A stretch of 57,069 bases of DNA from Streptomyces olivaceoviridis (GCF_014650115.1 NZ_BMUI01000041.1:1-57069), one strand, 5' to 3'. Shown: positions 33,023 through 41,999, counted from the first letter of the stretch. The notes: generated by a model from the letters alone, not told the origin. Translations and numbers: made by a program.

Positions 33023-34033
33023 ATGTCCCTCAAGAACATCCTTCCCGGCCGACTCGGCTTCGGCACCGCCCCGCTGGGCAACATGTTCCGCGCGATCCCC
33101 GACGAGGAGGCCCGCGCCACCGTCGAGGCCGCCTGGGAGCAGGGCATCCGCTACTACGACACCGCTCCCTTCTACGGGGCGGGCCTGGCCGAGGAGCGCC
33201 TGGGCCAGGTCATCTCCGCCAAGCCGCGCGACGCCTACGTGCTGTCGACCAAGGTGGGCCGGGTCATCCTGGACGAGCCGGAGACCGATGTCCCCGACTT
33301 CGGCGAGAAGGGCGGTCTGTTCGAGCACGGCAACCCCAACAAGATCGTTCACGAGTGGACCGCCGAGGCCACCGAGCGCTCCATCGAGGGCAGCCTCAAG
33401 CGCCTGGGTGTCGACCGGCTCGACATCGTCTGGGTCCACGACATCGCCCAGGACTTCCACGGTGACGCCTGGTTGCAGAAGTTCGAGGAGGCCCGCACCG
33501 GAGCCTTCCGTGTCCTGTCCCGACTGCGCGACGAGGGCGTCATCAAGGCCTGGGGCCTGGGTGTCAACAAGACCGAGCCCATCGAGCTGACCCTGGCCCT
33601 GGACGAGCCCCGTCCCGACGGCTTCCTCCTCGCCGGCCGCTACACCCTCCTCGACCACGAACACGCCTTGCAGCGGCTGCTGCCCATGGCCCTGGAACAG
33701 GACGTCGACATGGTCGTCGGCGGCCCCTACAGCTCCGGCATCCTCGCCGGCGGCAGCCACTTCGAGTACCAGCAGGCCCCGCCGGAGATCATCGAGCGCG
33801 TCGGCAGGCTCAAGGCCCTCGCCGGCGAGCACGGCATCAGCATCAAGGCCGCCGCCCTCCAGTTCTCCCTCGCCCACCCCGTGGCCGCCGCCGTCATCCC
33901 CGGCGCCACCCGGCCCAGCCGCATCGCCGAGGACCTCGCCGCCCTGAACGAGGACATCCCGGCCGCGTTCTGGCACGACCTGCGCGCGAGCGGTCTGGTC
34001 AGCCCGGCCGCCCCGCTGCCCGCCGGCGCCTGA
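33023..34033 (+). CDS. Aldo/keto reductase (D-threo-aldose 1-dehydrogenase-like)
   Basis: A 336-residue TIM-barrel oxidoreductase of the aldo/keto reductase family. 'L-G-F-G-T-A-P-L-G-N-M' opens the barrel, catalytic Tyr is in 'Y-Y-D-T-A-P-F-Y-G' with Asp in the same motif, Lys is in 'V-L-S-T-K-V-G-R', and 'V-W-V-H-D' holds the His. The family resembles D-threo-aldose (fucose) dehydrogenase and pyridoxal reductase. AAAGG upstream sets ATG 33023. An SRPBCC gene follows at 60 nt, likely in the same operon. Substrate is inferred to be a sugar or aldehyde. Confidence 0.9.
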   Translation: MSLKNILPGRLGFGTAPLGNMFRAIPDEEARATVEAAWEQGIRYYDTAPFYGAGLAEERLGQVISAKPRDAYVLSTKVGRVILDEPETDVPDFGEKGGLFEHGNPNKIVHEWTAEATERSIEGSLKRLGVDRLDIVWVHDIAQDFHGDAWLQKFEEARTGAFRVLSRLRDEGVIKAWGLGVNKTEPIELTLALDEPRPDGFLLAGRYTLLDHEHALQRLLPMALEQDVDMVVGGPYSSGILAGGSHFEYQQAPPEIIERVGRLKALAGEHGISIKAAALQFSLAHPVAAAVIPGATRPSRIAEDLAALNEDIPAAFWHDLRASGLVSPAAPLPAGA

Positions 34034-34093
34034 CCCCACACCCCACACACCCCCCACGCCTTTCCCCCCACACCTGGATCCAGGAGAACGACC

Positions 34094-34513
34094 ATGGCCT
34101 CCACTTCCGTCAGCCGTATCGTGCCCGCCTCGCCCGACAAGGTCTGGAGCCTCATCGGCGGCTTCGACGCCCTGCCCGACTGGCTCCCCTACATCCCCGA
34201 GAGCACCGCACTCGAAGGCGGCCGGGTGCGCCGGCTGAAGAACCCCGAGGGCGAGGTCATCATCGAGCGCCTCGTCGACTTCAACGAGGCCGAGCGCCAC
34301 TACAGCTACGCCATCCTCCAGGCCCCGTTCCCCGTCGACGGCTACGTGTCCACCCTTCGGGTCCATGCCATCCCCGGCGAGGAGAACGCCGCCGAGGTCC
34401 AGTGGTCCGGCCGCTTCAACCCGCACGGCGCCACCGAGAACGAGGTCGTCGACCTGTTCGCCGGCATCTACCGCGACGGCCTCGACGCCCTCCACAAGAC
34501 CCTCACCTCCTGA
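34094..34513 (+). CDS. SRPBCC-family (START-like) protein
   Basis: A 139-residue polyketide-cyclase/START-like protein: 'V-S-R-I-V-P-A-S-P-D-K-V-W-S-L-I-G-G-F', 'L-P-D-W-L-P', 'V-R-R-L-K-N-P-E-G', 'Y-S-Y-A-I-L' and 'G-I-Y-R-D-G-L-D-A-L'. The fold makes a hydrophobic pocket for lipids or polyketides. CAGGAGAA precedes the ATG. It follows the aldo/keto reductase closely and converges with the FHA-monooxygenase gene. Confidence 0.9.
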   Translation: MASTSVSRIVPASPDKVWSLIGGFDALPDWLPYIPESTALEGGRVRRLKNPEGEVIIERLVDFNEAERHYSYAILQAPFPVDGYVSTLRVHAIPGEENAAEVQWSGRFNPHGATENEVVDLFAGIYRDGLDALHKTLTS

Positions 34514-34577
34514 CAGCGCGGCCGTCACGGCGCCGGGCACCGGAGTCGACCAGAAGGCCGGCCGGGGTGACGTGTCG

Positions 34578-36578
34578 TCAGGCCGGGTCGAACAGTCCCG
34601 AGGTGCGGGGGTCAGGGAGCGGGTCGGCCGCCGCGGGCGCGGCGGGGACAGCGGGCGCGGCGGGGACGAAGACGGGGGCGTCATTCTGGTAGAAGATGTC
34701 GATGTCCGCTTCCTCGCCGCCGACGATCAGCGTGTCCCACGCGCCGCTCTCCTGAAGGGTCCGCAGCGTCGCCGGGGCGAGCGCGGAGAGGTGGGCGCGC
34801 AGTTCCTCGTCGTCGGGCAGGCCCGGAAGGCGAGTGGCGAGGCGGTCGCGGATCGCCCGCATGCGGTCCAGGAGGATCTCGATGTCCGGCTCCACGGAAC
34901 CCGAGGGCACCGGGCCGGCGGCAACTCCCGGCGCGGGGGCGGCGGGTGCGGCTGCCGCCGGTCCCGCCGTACGCTCCATGCTGCTGTCGATGATGTCCTT
35001 GATCGCGCGGGTCACGCCCCGCTCGTCCGTCGTGACCATCGCGTTCCACGCGCGGCTCTTGTGGCGGTACTGCAACATCGACATCGCCGCCTCGTGCCGG
35101 ATGAAGTCCGCGTCGCGCAGCGGCCGGCCCCGCCAGACGCGGCTGAGGGAGCGGGCGAGCGAAATGGCCGAGGCCAGACCGCTGTTGAGGCCGCGGCCGG
35201 GCCAGAAGTGGATCGCGTTGGCCGCGTCGCCCAGGAGGAACCCGTACGTCCCCGGGCGGTCGGCGGTCGGACGGGCGAGCTGCGCGGTGAACCGCGGGCG
35301 CTGCACCATGTCCAGCCGGAACGACGTGATCGCGCTGAGGTCCTCCTCGGCGACGCCGAACAGCCGCAGTCCTTCGAGGATCCGCTTCCACAGCGGCGAA
35401 CCGCGCAGCAGCGCGGGCAGGAACAGGGTTCCGTGCGTCGGGCAGACGAACTCGTTGTCCTCGTGGCGGCTCATGACGCAGGGCCGGGCCGCGATGCACT
35501 CCTCGAAGACCTGCCGCACCGGGTCGATGCCGATGACGTTGCGCGCCTCCTCGCGGGTGAGCCGCATGTTCAGGAAGCCCTCGCCGCGCAGCGAGTTGAG
35601 CAGGAACCGGTTCTGCGCCACCGTCAGCAGCACGCTCATGGGGTCCGAGAGCCGGGACTTGACCCGCAGCCCGAGCACCACGTCCTGGATGTGCTCCCCG
35701 TCGAGGGAGTAGATGGAGGCGTCGGCCGTGCCGAAGCGGTCCGCGTAGTGCTCGCGGGTGCGGGAGCGACCGCCTTCGCAGATGACCAGCACGTGGTCGC
35801 GGGCGATCAGTTGCTCCTGCTCGGCCGGGTCGAACCGCTTGGGCACCAGCCGGATCGCGGACTTGCGGTTGGCCAGCTCCAGCAGCCGGTCCTCGATGTA
35901 GGCGATGCGGATGTTGCGGGGCGGCTGTCCGTCCACCGAGTCGGGTCCGAGCGGCCACATCTCGGAGAACTGACCGTCCGCGAACAGCGCCGACCGCATC
36001 TCCTGCGTCAGCGCCAGGTACTGCCGGCTCTGGACGGTGACGACCTGCTGGCGGCGGACGTTGCCCTGGGTCTCGTCCTTCCAGACCACGGAGGTGCCGC
36101 TGCGCACCCAGCGGCCGTCGTAGACGGTCACCGCGACCCGGCCCGGCAGCGCCTCCTCCAGCAGCAGCGCGAAGGCGAGGCCCACCGGGCCGCCACCGGT
36201 CACGGTGACCCGGAGCACCCCCGGGTCCACGGTCGCGTCGGCGCGGGGCAGGGCGAGCTGGGAGAGGTCCATGACCGTCTCCACGGCCTCCTGCGTCTCG
36301 AACAGGAATGACTCGTCGCCGATGCGTATGGTGTCGCCGGGCGTCAGCTCGTGCCGGGTGACGCGCTGTTCGTTGACGTACGTGCCGTTGCGGCTGCCGC
36401 GGTCGTGGAGGACGTACGCGCCGTTCTCCGTGACGATCTCGGCGTGGAGCCGGGAGGCGCTGACGCTGACGATGACGACGTCGTTGTCACTCTTGCGTCC
36501 GAACGTCAGCGGAGCCTCGCCGAGGACCACGCTCTGACCGGTGAACGGACCGGTGCGTCCCACGATGACCGACAGCAC
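34578..36578 (-). CDS. FHA domain fused to FAD-dependent monooxygenase-like protein
   Basis: A 666-residue protein. Residues 24-94 are an FHA domain with all hallmark residues: 'F-G-R-K-S-D-N-D' (G27, R28, S30), 'S-R-L-H-A' (S42, H45) and 'S-R-N-G-T-Y-V-N' (N64). FHA binds phosphothreonine. At residues 124-136 'V-T-V-T-G-G-G-P-V-G-L-A-F' is a Rossmann FAD-binding motif, and 'L-L-G-D-A-A-N-A-I-H-F-W-P-G-R-G-L-N-S-G-L' is the GD motif of group A flavin monooxygenases (PHBH, kynurenine 3-monooxygenase type). The tail is Ala/Pro-rich, then acidic. GTG 36578 has AAGGGAG upstream. It follows a membrane Ser/Thr kinase gene by 56 nt, so phosphorylation-dependent control of a redox enzyme is likely. 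Substrate unknown. Confidence 0.85.
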   Translation of the reverse strand: MLSVIVGRTGPFTGQSVVLGEAPLTFGRKSDNDVVIVSVSASRLHAEIVTENGAYVLHDRGSRNGTYVNEQRVTRHELTPGDTIRIGDESFLFETQEAVETVMDLSQLALPRADATVDPGVLRVTVTGGGPVGLAFALLLEEALPGRVAVTVYDGRWVRSGTSVVWKDETQGNVRRQQVVTVQSRQYLALTQEMRSALFADGQFSEMWPLGPDSVDGQPPRNIRIAYIEDRLLELANRKSAIRLVPKRFDPAEQEQLIARDHVLVICEGGRSRTREHYADRFGTADASIYSLDGEHIQDVVLGLRVKSRLSDPMSVLLTVAQNRFLLNSLRGEGFLNMRLTREEARNVIGIDPVRQVFEECIAARPCVMSRHEDNEFVCPTHGTLFLPALLRGSPLWKRILEGLRLFGVAEEDLSAITSFRLDMVQRPRFTAQLARPTADRPGTYGFLLGDAANAIHFWPGRGLNSGLASAISLARSLSRVWRGRPLRDADFIRHEAAMSMLQYRHKSRAWNAMVTTDERGVTRAIKDIIDSSMERTAGPAAAAPAAPAPGVAAGPVPSGSVEPDIEILLDRMRAIRDRLATRLPGLPDDEELRAHLSALAPATLRTLQESGAWDTLIVGGEEADIDIFYQNDAPVFVPAAPAVPAAPAAADPLPDPRTSGLFDPA

Positions 36579-36634
36579 AGAAACTCCCTTGAGGAAAGCC
36601 AGATTGGTTCAAGTATGAACGATGTGTTGCCGCC

Positions 36635-38314
36635 TCACTGGCCGCCGGGACGGCAGGTGATCGAAAAGGCGACCGCGTTGGACTTGGCCTCGAACGGCGA
36701 CTTGATCTCCACCGCCAGCGCGCTTCTGAGCGTCCCCTCCTGCGCGTACGTCGACAGGCGTACGGTTTCCTTCTTGCTGGCGGGATCGCCTTCCCGGAAC
36801 GACAGGGTGCGCCACTGCCGGTCCACCACGGAGCCGTTCTGCGAGACCCAGCGGTAGGAGAACTGCACCGGAGCCCGGTCGGTCGTGAACGTCGCCGTGA
36901 ACCACGGCGCTTGTCCCTCGCCCGGCGGGCAGCTCCCGTCGTACGTCGTGGCACCGCCGGTCACGGTCACCGACACGGGTCGCGAGGCGCTTGCGCCGGT
37001 CCCCGCTCCGCCGTCCTTGTCCTTGTCGTCCGCCCGCGTCACGAGCGCGTAGGCCAGACCTCCGCCGAGCAGGACCAGCACGGCCGCCGCCGCCCCGATC
37101 AGGTATGCGGTACGGCGGCTGCGGCGCGCCGGAGCGGGCGCGGGACCCGTGCCGTGCCCGAAGGCGGGGCCGGGCTCGGTGATCACGGGCCCGAACCCCG
37201 CTCCGCTCGCAGGAGGCCCGAACGTTCCCAACGGCGCGGGCGCGGCCTGAGGCACCGGCGCGGTCGCATCCGCGTCGACCGCGGTCGGTGCGGTCTCCGT
37301 GGACACGACCGCGGCCGTGGGCACCTCCTCCGCGGCGGTGGCCGCCGCGGTCACGGCCGCGCTGATGCCACCCGTGGCGGAGGTGGTGACCACGGCAGCG
37401 GCGGCAGCGGTCGTGGCGGCGGTGGCATCGGTGGAGGTCTCGGTCTCCGGGGAGACCGCCGCGTCACCGGCCGCCAGGCGCAGTCGACGCCCGGCCTCGT
37501 CGGCCGTCATCCGCTCCTCGGGGTCCTTGAGCAACAGTCCCTCGATGACCGGCGCGAGCGGCCCGGCCCGGTGCGCCGGCGGCAGGTCGTCGTCCACGAT
37601 GGCGCGCAGTGTCGCCAGGGCCGTCGTCCTGCGGAACGGCGAACGGCCCTGCACGGCCGTGTAGAGGAGCGCGCCCAGCGACCAGAGGTCGGACGCGGTG
37701 CCCGGCGTCCGGCCCAACGCGCGCTCGGGCGCCAGGTATTCGGGGGATCCGACGACCTCGCCGGTCATCGTCAGCGCCGTGTCGCCCTCAACGGTGGCTA
37801 TCCCGAAGTCGGTCAGTACGACGCGGCCCTCGTCGGCGAGCAGGACGTTGGCGGGCTTCACGTCGCGGTGCAGCACCCCGGCGGCGTGCGCCGCGCGCAG
37901 TGCCGCGAGCACCTCGGTCCCGATGCGCGCGACTTCCTTCGGCGGCAGGGCGCCCTCCGCGCCGATCACGTCGGCGAGGGACCGGCCGCGGACGAGTTCC
38001 ATGACGATCCACGGACGGTCGTCGAAGGTGACGACGTCGTGAACGGTGACGACGGCACGGGCGTTGACCCTCGCCGCGGCCCACGCCTCCCGCTCCAGTC
38101 GGACGTGCATGCGCTTGCTGCGCTCCGCGGGCAGGTCCAGGGAGAAACGGACCTCCTTGACCGCCACCTCGCGGTGCAGGACCTCGTCATGGGCGCGCCA
38201 CACGGTGCCCATGCCGCCCTCGCCGAGCACGGACAGCAGCCTGTACCGGCCGGCGACCAGCCGTTCGCCACCGGCGTCCGAAGAGGCCGCGTCCTGGTTG
38301 TGCATGAGGGTCAT
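36635..38314 (-). CDS. Membrane Ser/Thr protein kinase (PASTA-less, Hanks type)
   Basis: A 559-residue kinase. The N-terminal kinase domain (about residues 20-285) has the glycine loop 'G-E-G-G-M-G-T-V-W', VAVK lysine ('V-A-V-K-E-V'), catalytic 'H-R-D-V-K-P-A-N-V-L-L', 'D-F-G-I-A' and 'S-P-E-Y-L-A-P-E'. An Ala/Thr/Pro-rich linker of about 150 residues leads to one membrane helix ('A-Y-L-I-G-A-A-A-A-V-L-V-L-L'). A C-terminal extracellular domain of about 125 residues has two Cys ('D-G-S-C-P-P', 'S-I-T-C-R-P') and looks like a beta sandwich. ATG 38314 is used; ATG 38305 is possible. It probably phosphorylates a partner recognised by the FHA-monooxygenase encoded next. Confidence 0.93.
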   Translation of the reverse strand: MTLMHNQDAASSDAGGERLVAGRYRLLSVLGEGGMGTVWRAHDEVLHREVAVKEVRFSLDLPAERSKRMHVRLEREAWAAARVNARAVVTVHDVVTFDDRPWIVMELVRGRSLADVIGAEGALPPKEVARIGTEVLAALRAAHAAGVLHRDVKPANVLLADEGRVVLTDFGIATVEGDTALTMTGEVVGSPEYLAPERALGRTPGTASDLWSLGALLYTAVQGRSPFRRTTALATLRAIVDDDLPPAHRAGPLAPVIEGLLLKDPEERMTADEAGRRLRLAAGDAAVSPETETSTDATAATTAAAAAVVTTSATGGISAAVTAAATAAEEVPTAAVVSTETAPTAVDADATAPVPQAAPAPLGTFGPPASGAGFGPVITEPGPAFGHGTGPAPAPARRSRRTAYLIGAAAAVLVLLGGGLAYALVTRADDKDKDGGAGTGASASRPVSVTVTGGATTYDGSCPPGEGQAPWFTATFTTDRAPVQFSYRWVSQNGSVVDRQWRTLSFREGDPASKKETVRLSTYAQEGTLRSALAVEIKSPFEAKSNAVAFSITCRPGGQ

Positions 38315-39071
38315 CTCCCATTCTCCGCCACATGCCGGGGACAGTATGATGAATACGTCGACGATCACTAAACGCGCAGGCCGGCAGCCGGGCGCGAGAT
38401 CCGCGCGGCGCACAGAACAGGCGGCTCCCGGGCGAACCCTCCGACAGGACCGCGAGCGGGTGCAGGCCCGCCGTCTCGACCGTCTTCCGCAGAGTGCGGT
38501 GCCGCCGATTGCCGCCTCTCACCGTGCCCTTGACCGCCGCCAGTACCGCCCCCGGCCGCGGGTCACCCACCTCGGCGCGCTCCGCACCGCACGCGCAGGA
38601 AGTACCCGCCGTCGGGCAGCCGGGGCATCCTCCGCACGGTCCCACCGCCCGTGCCGCGCCGCCCGGACCCCGGAGACGAGCAGGGGGTAGCGGCCGAGGC
38701 CGGTCATGCGGGGCATATCCCTCGCGACCGCCCCGACTCCGAGCGCGACCTGGGCTTACCCCGCGTAACATCCGGTGCGGTGATCACGCTGTTGGTAAGT
38801 GACAGGTCCGTTCGCCCGTTGCGGACTGTCCGGCGTCGGGCGCCCGCTTCCGCTCGTCCGAGTGCGGACCCCGCCCTCGCGCCCCGCGTCCGGCATTCGG
38901 CCTACCCCGCTCTCGCAGGAACGGAGTGCACTGAGACCTACCCGCCCTGTGGGCACTTGCGCCTCTTCTCGCCCGGGTCGCTCTTATGACCGCCGCCACG
39001 GTTCACAGAAACAACACGTCCCTTTGATACCCACGAAAGTCCGGTCCGCCGGACCCCGGCATGCCCGCGCC
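38315..39071. other. About 750 nt between divergent genes with no supported gene
   Basis: Both strands were read. Several frames are open, as expected at this GC content, but none shows a recognisable family, signal peptide or good ribosome binding site. It should carry the kinase promoter and, at the right end, that of the MFS gene. Confidence 0.5.
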
Positions 39072-40283
39072 GTGACCTACGGCCGGGTCCGCGGTGTCTA
39101 TCTGCCGCGCCTCGCGGACGCCCTCGCCTCGTCCATGGCCACCTACGGCATCCCCTTGCTGGTACTGGCCACGACCAAGTCGTCGTCGCTGACCGGGATC
39201 GCCTTCATCATGGCGTGGGCCCCGCGGCTGTGCACGTTCGCTCTGGCCGGCCTGGCCGTCGACCGTTTCGGACCCATACGGGTCTTCCGGCTGGCCGCCA
39301 CGGCGCGGGCGCTCGTCGCCGCACTTGCCGTGCCCGCCTTGGCGACGGCGGACGACAGGACCGCCCCGGGGCTGGTGATGCTCCTCGCGGCGTGCGCGGG
39401 ATGTCTGACCCAGTTCAGCTTCATCGCGGCCGAGAGTGTCGGCGCCGTCGCCAGCCGGGACGCCGGCGATGCCGCGCACCGCGTCCAGTCCGTCCTGCTG
39501 GGCATCGATCAGGCAGCGGCCCTGGCCGGCCCCGCGGCGGGCGGACTCCTCTTGCAGTGGGCCGGCTTCAGCGGCATGCTCACGGCGCTCGGTGGTTTGT
39601 CGGTGGTGTCGGCCGCCATCACCCCGCGCATGCACCGGCCGCCCGCGCAGCCAGGGGAAGCGACCGGGCCGGCCGCCGGAGGATGGCGCACCGGCTGGGC
39701 GACCCTGCGTGCGCTGCCGGCGCTCGCCTGGCTCGTGGTGGGACTGGCGTTGTCCAACCTGGCGCTCGGTCTGCTGGAGGCGGCGACCCCGGTGATCGTG
39801 GTGCAGCAACTCGGCCGGTCCAGCGCCATGGTCGGGCTGGTGTGGTCCTGCGCGGCCGGGGCCTCGCTGCTCGCCGTCGCCACCAGCCGCGTCGCGATCG
39901 ACCGGTGGGGGCTGCGGGGGGTGGGCCGCTGCGCCGCTCTCGTGACCGTCGTGCCGTGCTTCCTGATCGCGCACACGCGTTCCTACCTGGTGTACCTGGT
40001 CCTCATCGCCGTCTTCATGGCGGGCGACAGCGTGCTGGCCGTCGTACTGCGCACCCTGCGATCCCGCCTCATCCCCGCCGAGGTGTTCGGCAGCACGTTG
40101 TCCGTCACGGTGCTGATCCTGCTCGCGCCCTACCCCGTCGCCGGCATCCTCATGGCCCTCATCGCCCCCACCGCCCTGCACACGACGATCACTGTCTGCG
40201 CCGCCCTGCAATGCGTCGGCCTGGCCTTCGCCTTCACCCGTGGCACCCGCTCCCGGCCGCGCCGCGCCAGGCATCGGAAATGA
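39072..40283 (+). CDS. MFS transporter (403 aa)
   Basis: A major facilitator protein with about 12 membrane segments. 'Y-G-I-P-L-L-V-L-A-T-T' opens helix 1, 'A-G-L-A-V-D-R-F-G-P-I-R' is the first cytoplasmic loop signature, and 'D-R-W-G-L-R-G' the second-half equivalent. The sequence resembles actinobacterial drug-efflux-like MFS proteins. Starts are uncertain: GTG 39072 gives the family-like beginning 'M-T-Y-G-R-V-R-G-V-Y', while TTG 39024 lies in frame upstream; neither has a strong Shine-Dalgarno. Cargo unknown. Confidence 0.85.
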   Translation: MTYGRVRGVYLPRLADALASSMATYGIPLLVLATTKSSSLTGIAFIMAWAPRLCTFALAGLAVDRFGPIRVFRLAATARALVAALAVPALATADDRTAPGLVMLLAACAGCLTQFSFIAAESVGAVASRDAGDAAHRVQSVLLGIDQAAALAGPAAGGLLLQWAGFSGMLTALGGLSVVSAAITPRMHRPPAQPGEATGPAAGGWRTGWATLRALPALAWLVVGLALSNLALGLLEAATPVIVVQQLGRSSAMVGLVWSCAAGASLLAVATSRVAIDRWGLRGVGRCAALVTVVPCFLIAHTRSYLVYLVLIAVFMAGDSVLAVVLRTLRSRLIPAEVFGSTLSVTVLILLAPYPVAGILMALIAPTALHTTITVCAALQCVGLAFAFTRGTRSRPRRARHRK

Positions 40284-40425
40284 GGACGACCGCGAGGTCA
40301 CAGAGTCGCCCGCAGGTCACGCCGCGGGATCTGAATCGCCTGTTCCGGGTACTCGCGCTCACCGGGTGGCCGGGCCGCGGGGTGCGGCCCGGCCGACGCA
40401 GACTCAGGAACGGGAGGTGACTGTC

Positions 40426-40863
40426 GTGTCGAGCACGCAGCCGCACCACGCCGGGTCCGGCCGGAGCACGGACCGCTCCGGTCAGGAGCCGGTGGGCGAG
40501 CTGGTCCAGCGGGCCTCGCAGCAGCTGACCGAGCTGGTGCAAGGGGAACTGCGCCTGGCACAGGCGGAGATGAAACAGAAGGGCAGGCGTTACGGCAAGG
40601 GCGGTGGCCTGTTCGGCGGGGCCGGCGTCGTCGGCTTCCTGATGGCGCAGGCGCTGGTCACCACCGTGATCGCCGCGCTGGCCGTGCCGCTGCCGGTGTG
40701 GGCGGCGGCGCTGATCGTCACCGCGGTACTGGGTGTGATCGCCGCGGTGCTGGCCATAAGCGGGAAGAAGCAGGTCGACCAGGCCGCGCCGCCCGCACCC
40801 GAGCAGACGATCGAGAACGTCAAGGCCGACGTGGCCGAGATCAAGGAGAGTGCGCACCGATGA
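40426..40863 (+). CDS. Phage-holin-like (Hol-X) membrane protein
   Basis: A 145-residue protein of the actinobacterial holin-X family. It begins with 'V-G-E-L-V-Q-R-A-S-Q-Q-L-T-E-L-V-Q-G-E-L-R-L-A' (amphipathic helix) and has two adjacent membrane helices (about residues 60-85 and 90-112) with a basic C-terminal tail. GGGAGG at 40412-40417 supports GTG 40426. Despite the name these proteins are chromosomal and usually lie in an operon with DUF3618 and DUF4235 genes, as here. Probable role in membrane or stress biology. Confidence 0.9.
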   Translation: MSSTQPHHAGSGRSTDRSGQEPVGELVQRASQQLTELVQGELRLAQAEMKQKGRRYGKGGGLFGGAGVVGFLMAQALVTTVIAALAVPLPVWAAALIVTAVLGVIAAVLAISGKKQVDQAAPPAPEQTIENVKADVAEIKESAHR

Positions 40864-41342
40864 CCCAGCCCCCGCACGACGAGCCCACCGCCACCAGCCC
40901 TGAGGAACTGCGCGAGCAGGTCGAACGGACTCGGACCGAACTCGGGGACACGGTCGAGGCGCTCGCGGCGAAGACCGACGTCAAGGCCCGCGCCCAGGAG
41001 AAGGCCGCCGAGGTCAAGGAGCAGGCCGTGGTGAAGGCCGGCGAGCTGAGGGAGCAAGCCGCCGTCAAGGCCGGGCAGCTGAAGGCGAAGGCCGCCGACC
41101 TGGCCCACCAGGCGCAGGACCGGCTGCCCGAACCGGTCAGGGACACGGCCGCGCAAGCCGCCGGACAGGCCCGCGCGAAGGCGGCCCAGGCCGGGCAGTT
41201 GTGGGACGAGAAGGCACCCGAGCCCGTGCGACGGAAGACGGCCCGGGGAGCGCGGTTGGCGCGGGACAACCGGAAGGTACTGCTGACCGCGGCAGGCGTG
41301 GCCGTCGTGGCGTGGCTGGCCTGCCGCCGCCCGAAGGGGTGA
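40860..41342 (+). CDS. DUF3618 protein
   Basis: A 160-residue protein. The N-terminus 'S-P-E-E-L-R-E-Q-V-E-R-T-R-T-E-L-G-D-T-V-E-A-L' is the DUF3618 motif. A long Lys/Ala/Glu-rich helix with repeats such as 'V-K-A-G-E-L-R-E-Q-A-A' follows, probably amphipathic or coiled coil, and one C-terminal membrane helix ends in 'C-R-R-P-K-G'. Its ATG overlaps the holin-like gene stop (ATGA) and its stop overlaps the next start, so the three genes are translated together. Confidence 0.9.
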   Translation: MTQPPHDEPTATSPEELREQVERTRTELGDTVEALAAKTDVKARAQEKAAEVKEQAVVKAGELREQAAVKAGQLKAKAADLAHQAQDRLPEPVRDTAAQAAGQARAKAAQAGQLWDEKAPEPVRRKTARGARLARDNRKVLLTAAGVAVVAWLACRRPKG

Positions 41343-41551
41343 GCGGGGCCAAGGCGCGCCAGATCGTCTACGAGCCGGTCGGTCTGGCGCCTCGTTTGGC
41401 TGTGGCGCCCGGTTTCGCTCTGGTACCCGGATACGCTCTGGCGCCCGGTCCCGTCGGCGGTACGACCGCGGCAGCACCCTTCGAGCAGGCGCGGATGACA
41501 CTCGGGTCCGACGAGGACGCCCCCGACGCCACCGGCGAATCCCGCTCCTGA
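41339..41551 (+). CDS. Truncated DUF4235-like protein (70 aa)
   Basis: Third gene of the operon, starting with GTG that overlaps the DUF3618 stop. 'Q-I-V-Y-E-P-V-G-L-A' is the normal start of DUF4235 proteins and 'D-E-D-A-P-D-A-T-G-E-S-R-S' is the conserved middle motif, but a stop follows where the family normally continues with W and a second membrane helix. The first hydrophobic helix is also unusual, rich in Pro. It is probably a degraded gene, though it may still be translated by coupling. Confidence 0.7.
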   Translation: MSGAKARQIVYEPVGLAPRLAVAPGFALVPGYALAPGPVGGTTAAAPFEQARMTLGSDEDAPDATGESRS

Positions 41552-41633
41552 CGGAGGCGCTGCCCGCGGTCATGCCGCGAGGCGCGACCGCTGTCCGGGG
41601 ACGTCGGCGCCCGCCGCGCCCGCCCGCTTGCCG

Positions 41634-41999
41634 TCAGGCGGCGAGCGCGCGGCGGGTGCTGGGGTAGCAGCCCATGATTTCGTCGAGGCCGACGATCCGG
41701 ATGACGCGCAGGACCGGTTCGATGGGACCGGCCAGGCGCAGCCAGCCGCCGGCGCGCTGGGCGGCGTGGTGGGCGGTGATGAAGGCGTTGATGCCGCTGG
41801 AGTCGATGAAGGTGACCGCGCTGAGGTTGATCACGGTGCGGGCTGTGGCCGCGCCGCGGGGGAAGAGGAGGGTGTTGCTGAGGTCGTCGACGGTGTGGTG
41901 GTCGATGGCGCCGTGCAGCGTGACGACGCTGATGTCTTCGGTGGCCGCGGTCTGTTCGGATGGCAGGGGACGGGGTCGGGCCCCGTGGTGGGGTGGCAT
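41634..41999 (-). CDS. STAS-domain anti-sigma factor antagonist
   Basis: A 121-residue STAS protein. 'I-S-V-V-T-L-H-G-A-I-D-H-H-T-V-D-D-L' and 'V-I-N-L-S-A-V-T-F-I-D-S-S-G-I-N-A-F' contain the phosphorylatable Ser (D-S-S-G). Such proteins bind anti-sigma kinases of the RsbW type and release sigma factors. GAAGGC upstream favours ATG 41999; ATG 42083 would add 28 residues. No anti-sigma gene lies next to it, so its partner must be elsewhere. Confidence 0.88.
   Translation of the reverse strand: MPPHHGARPRPLPSEQTAATEDISVVTLHGAIDHHTVDDLSNTLLFPRGAATARTVINLSAVTFIDSSGINAFITAHHAAQRAGGWLRLAGPIEPVLRVIRIVGLDEIMGCYPSTRRALAA

Noticed and set aside
38519..38771. Cys-rich minus-strand frame near the kinase promoter, considered as a primase/polymerase zinc motif
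   Set aside because: Only a few Cys residues fit; the surrounding sequence does not resemble that family and there is no start with a ribosome binding site.
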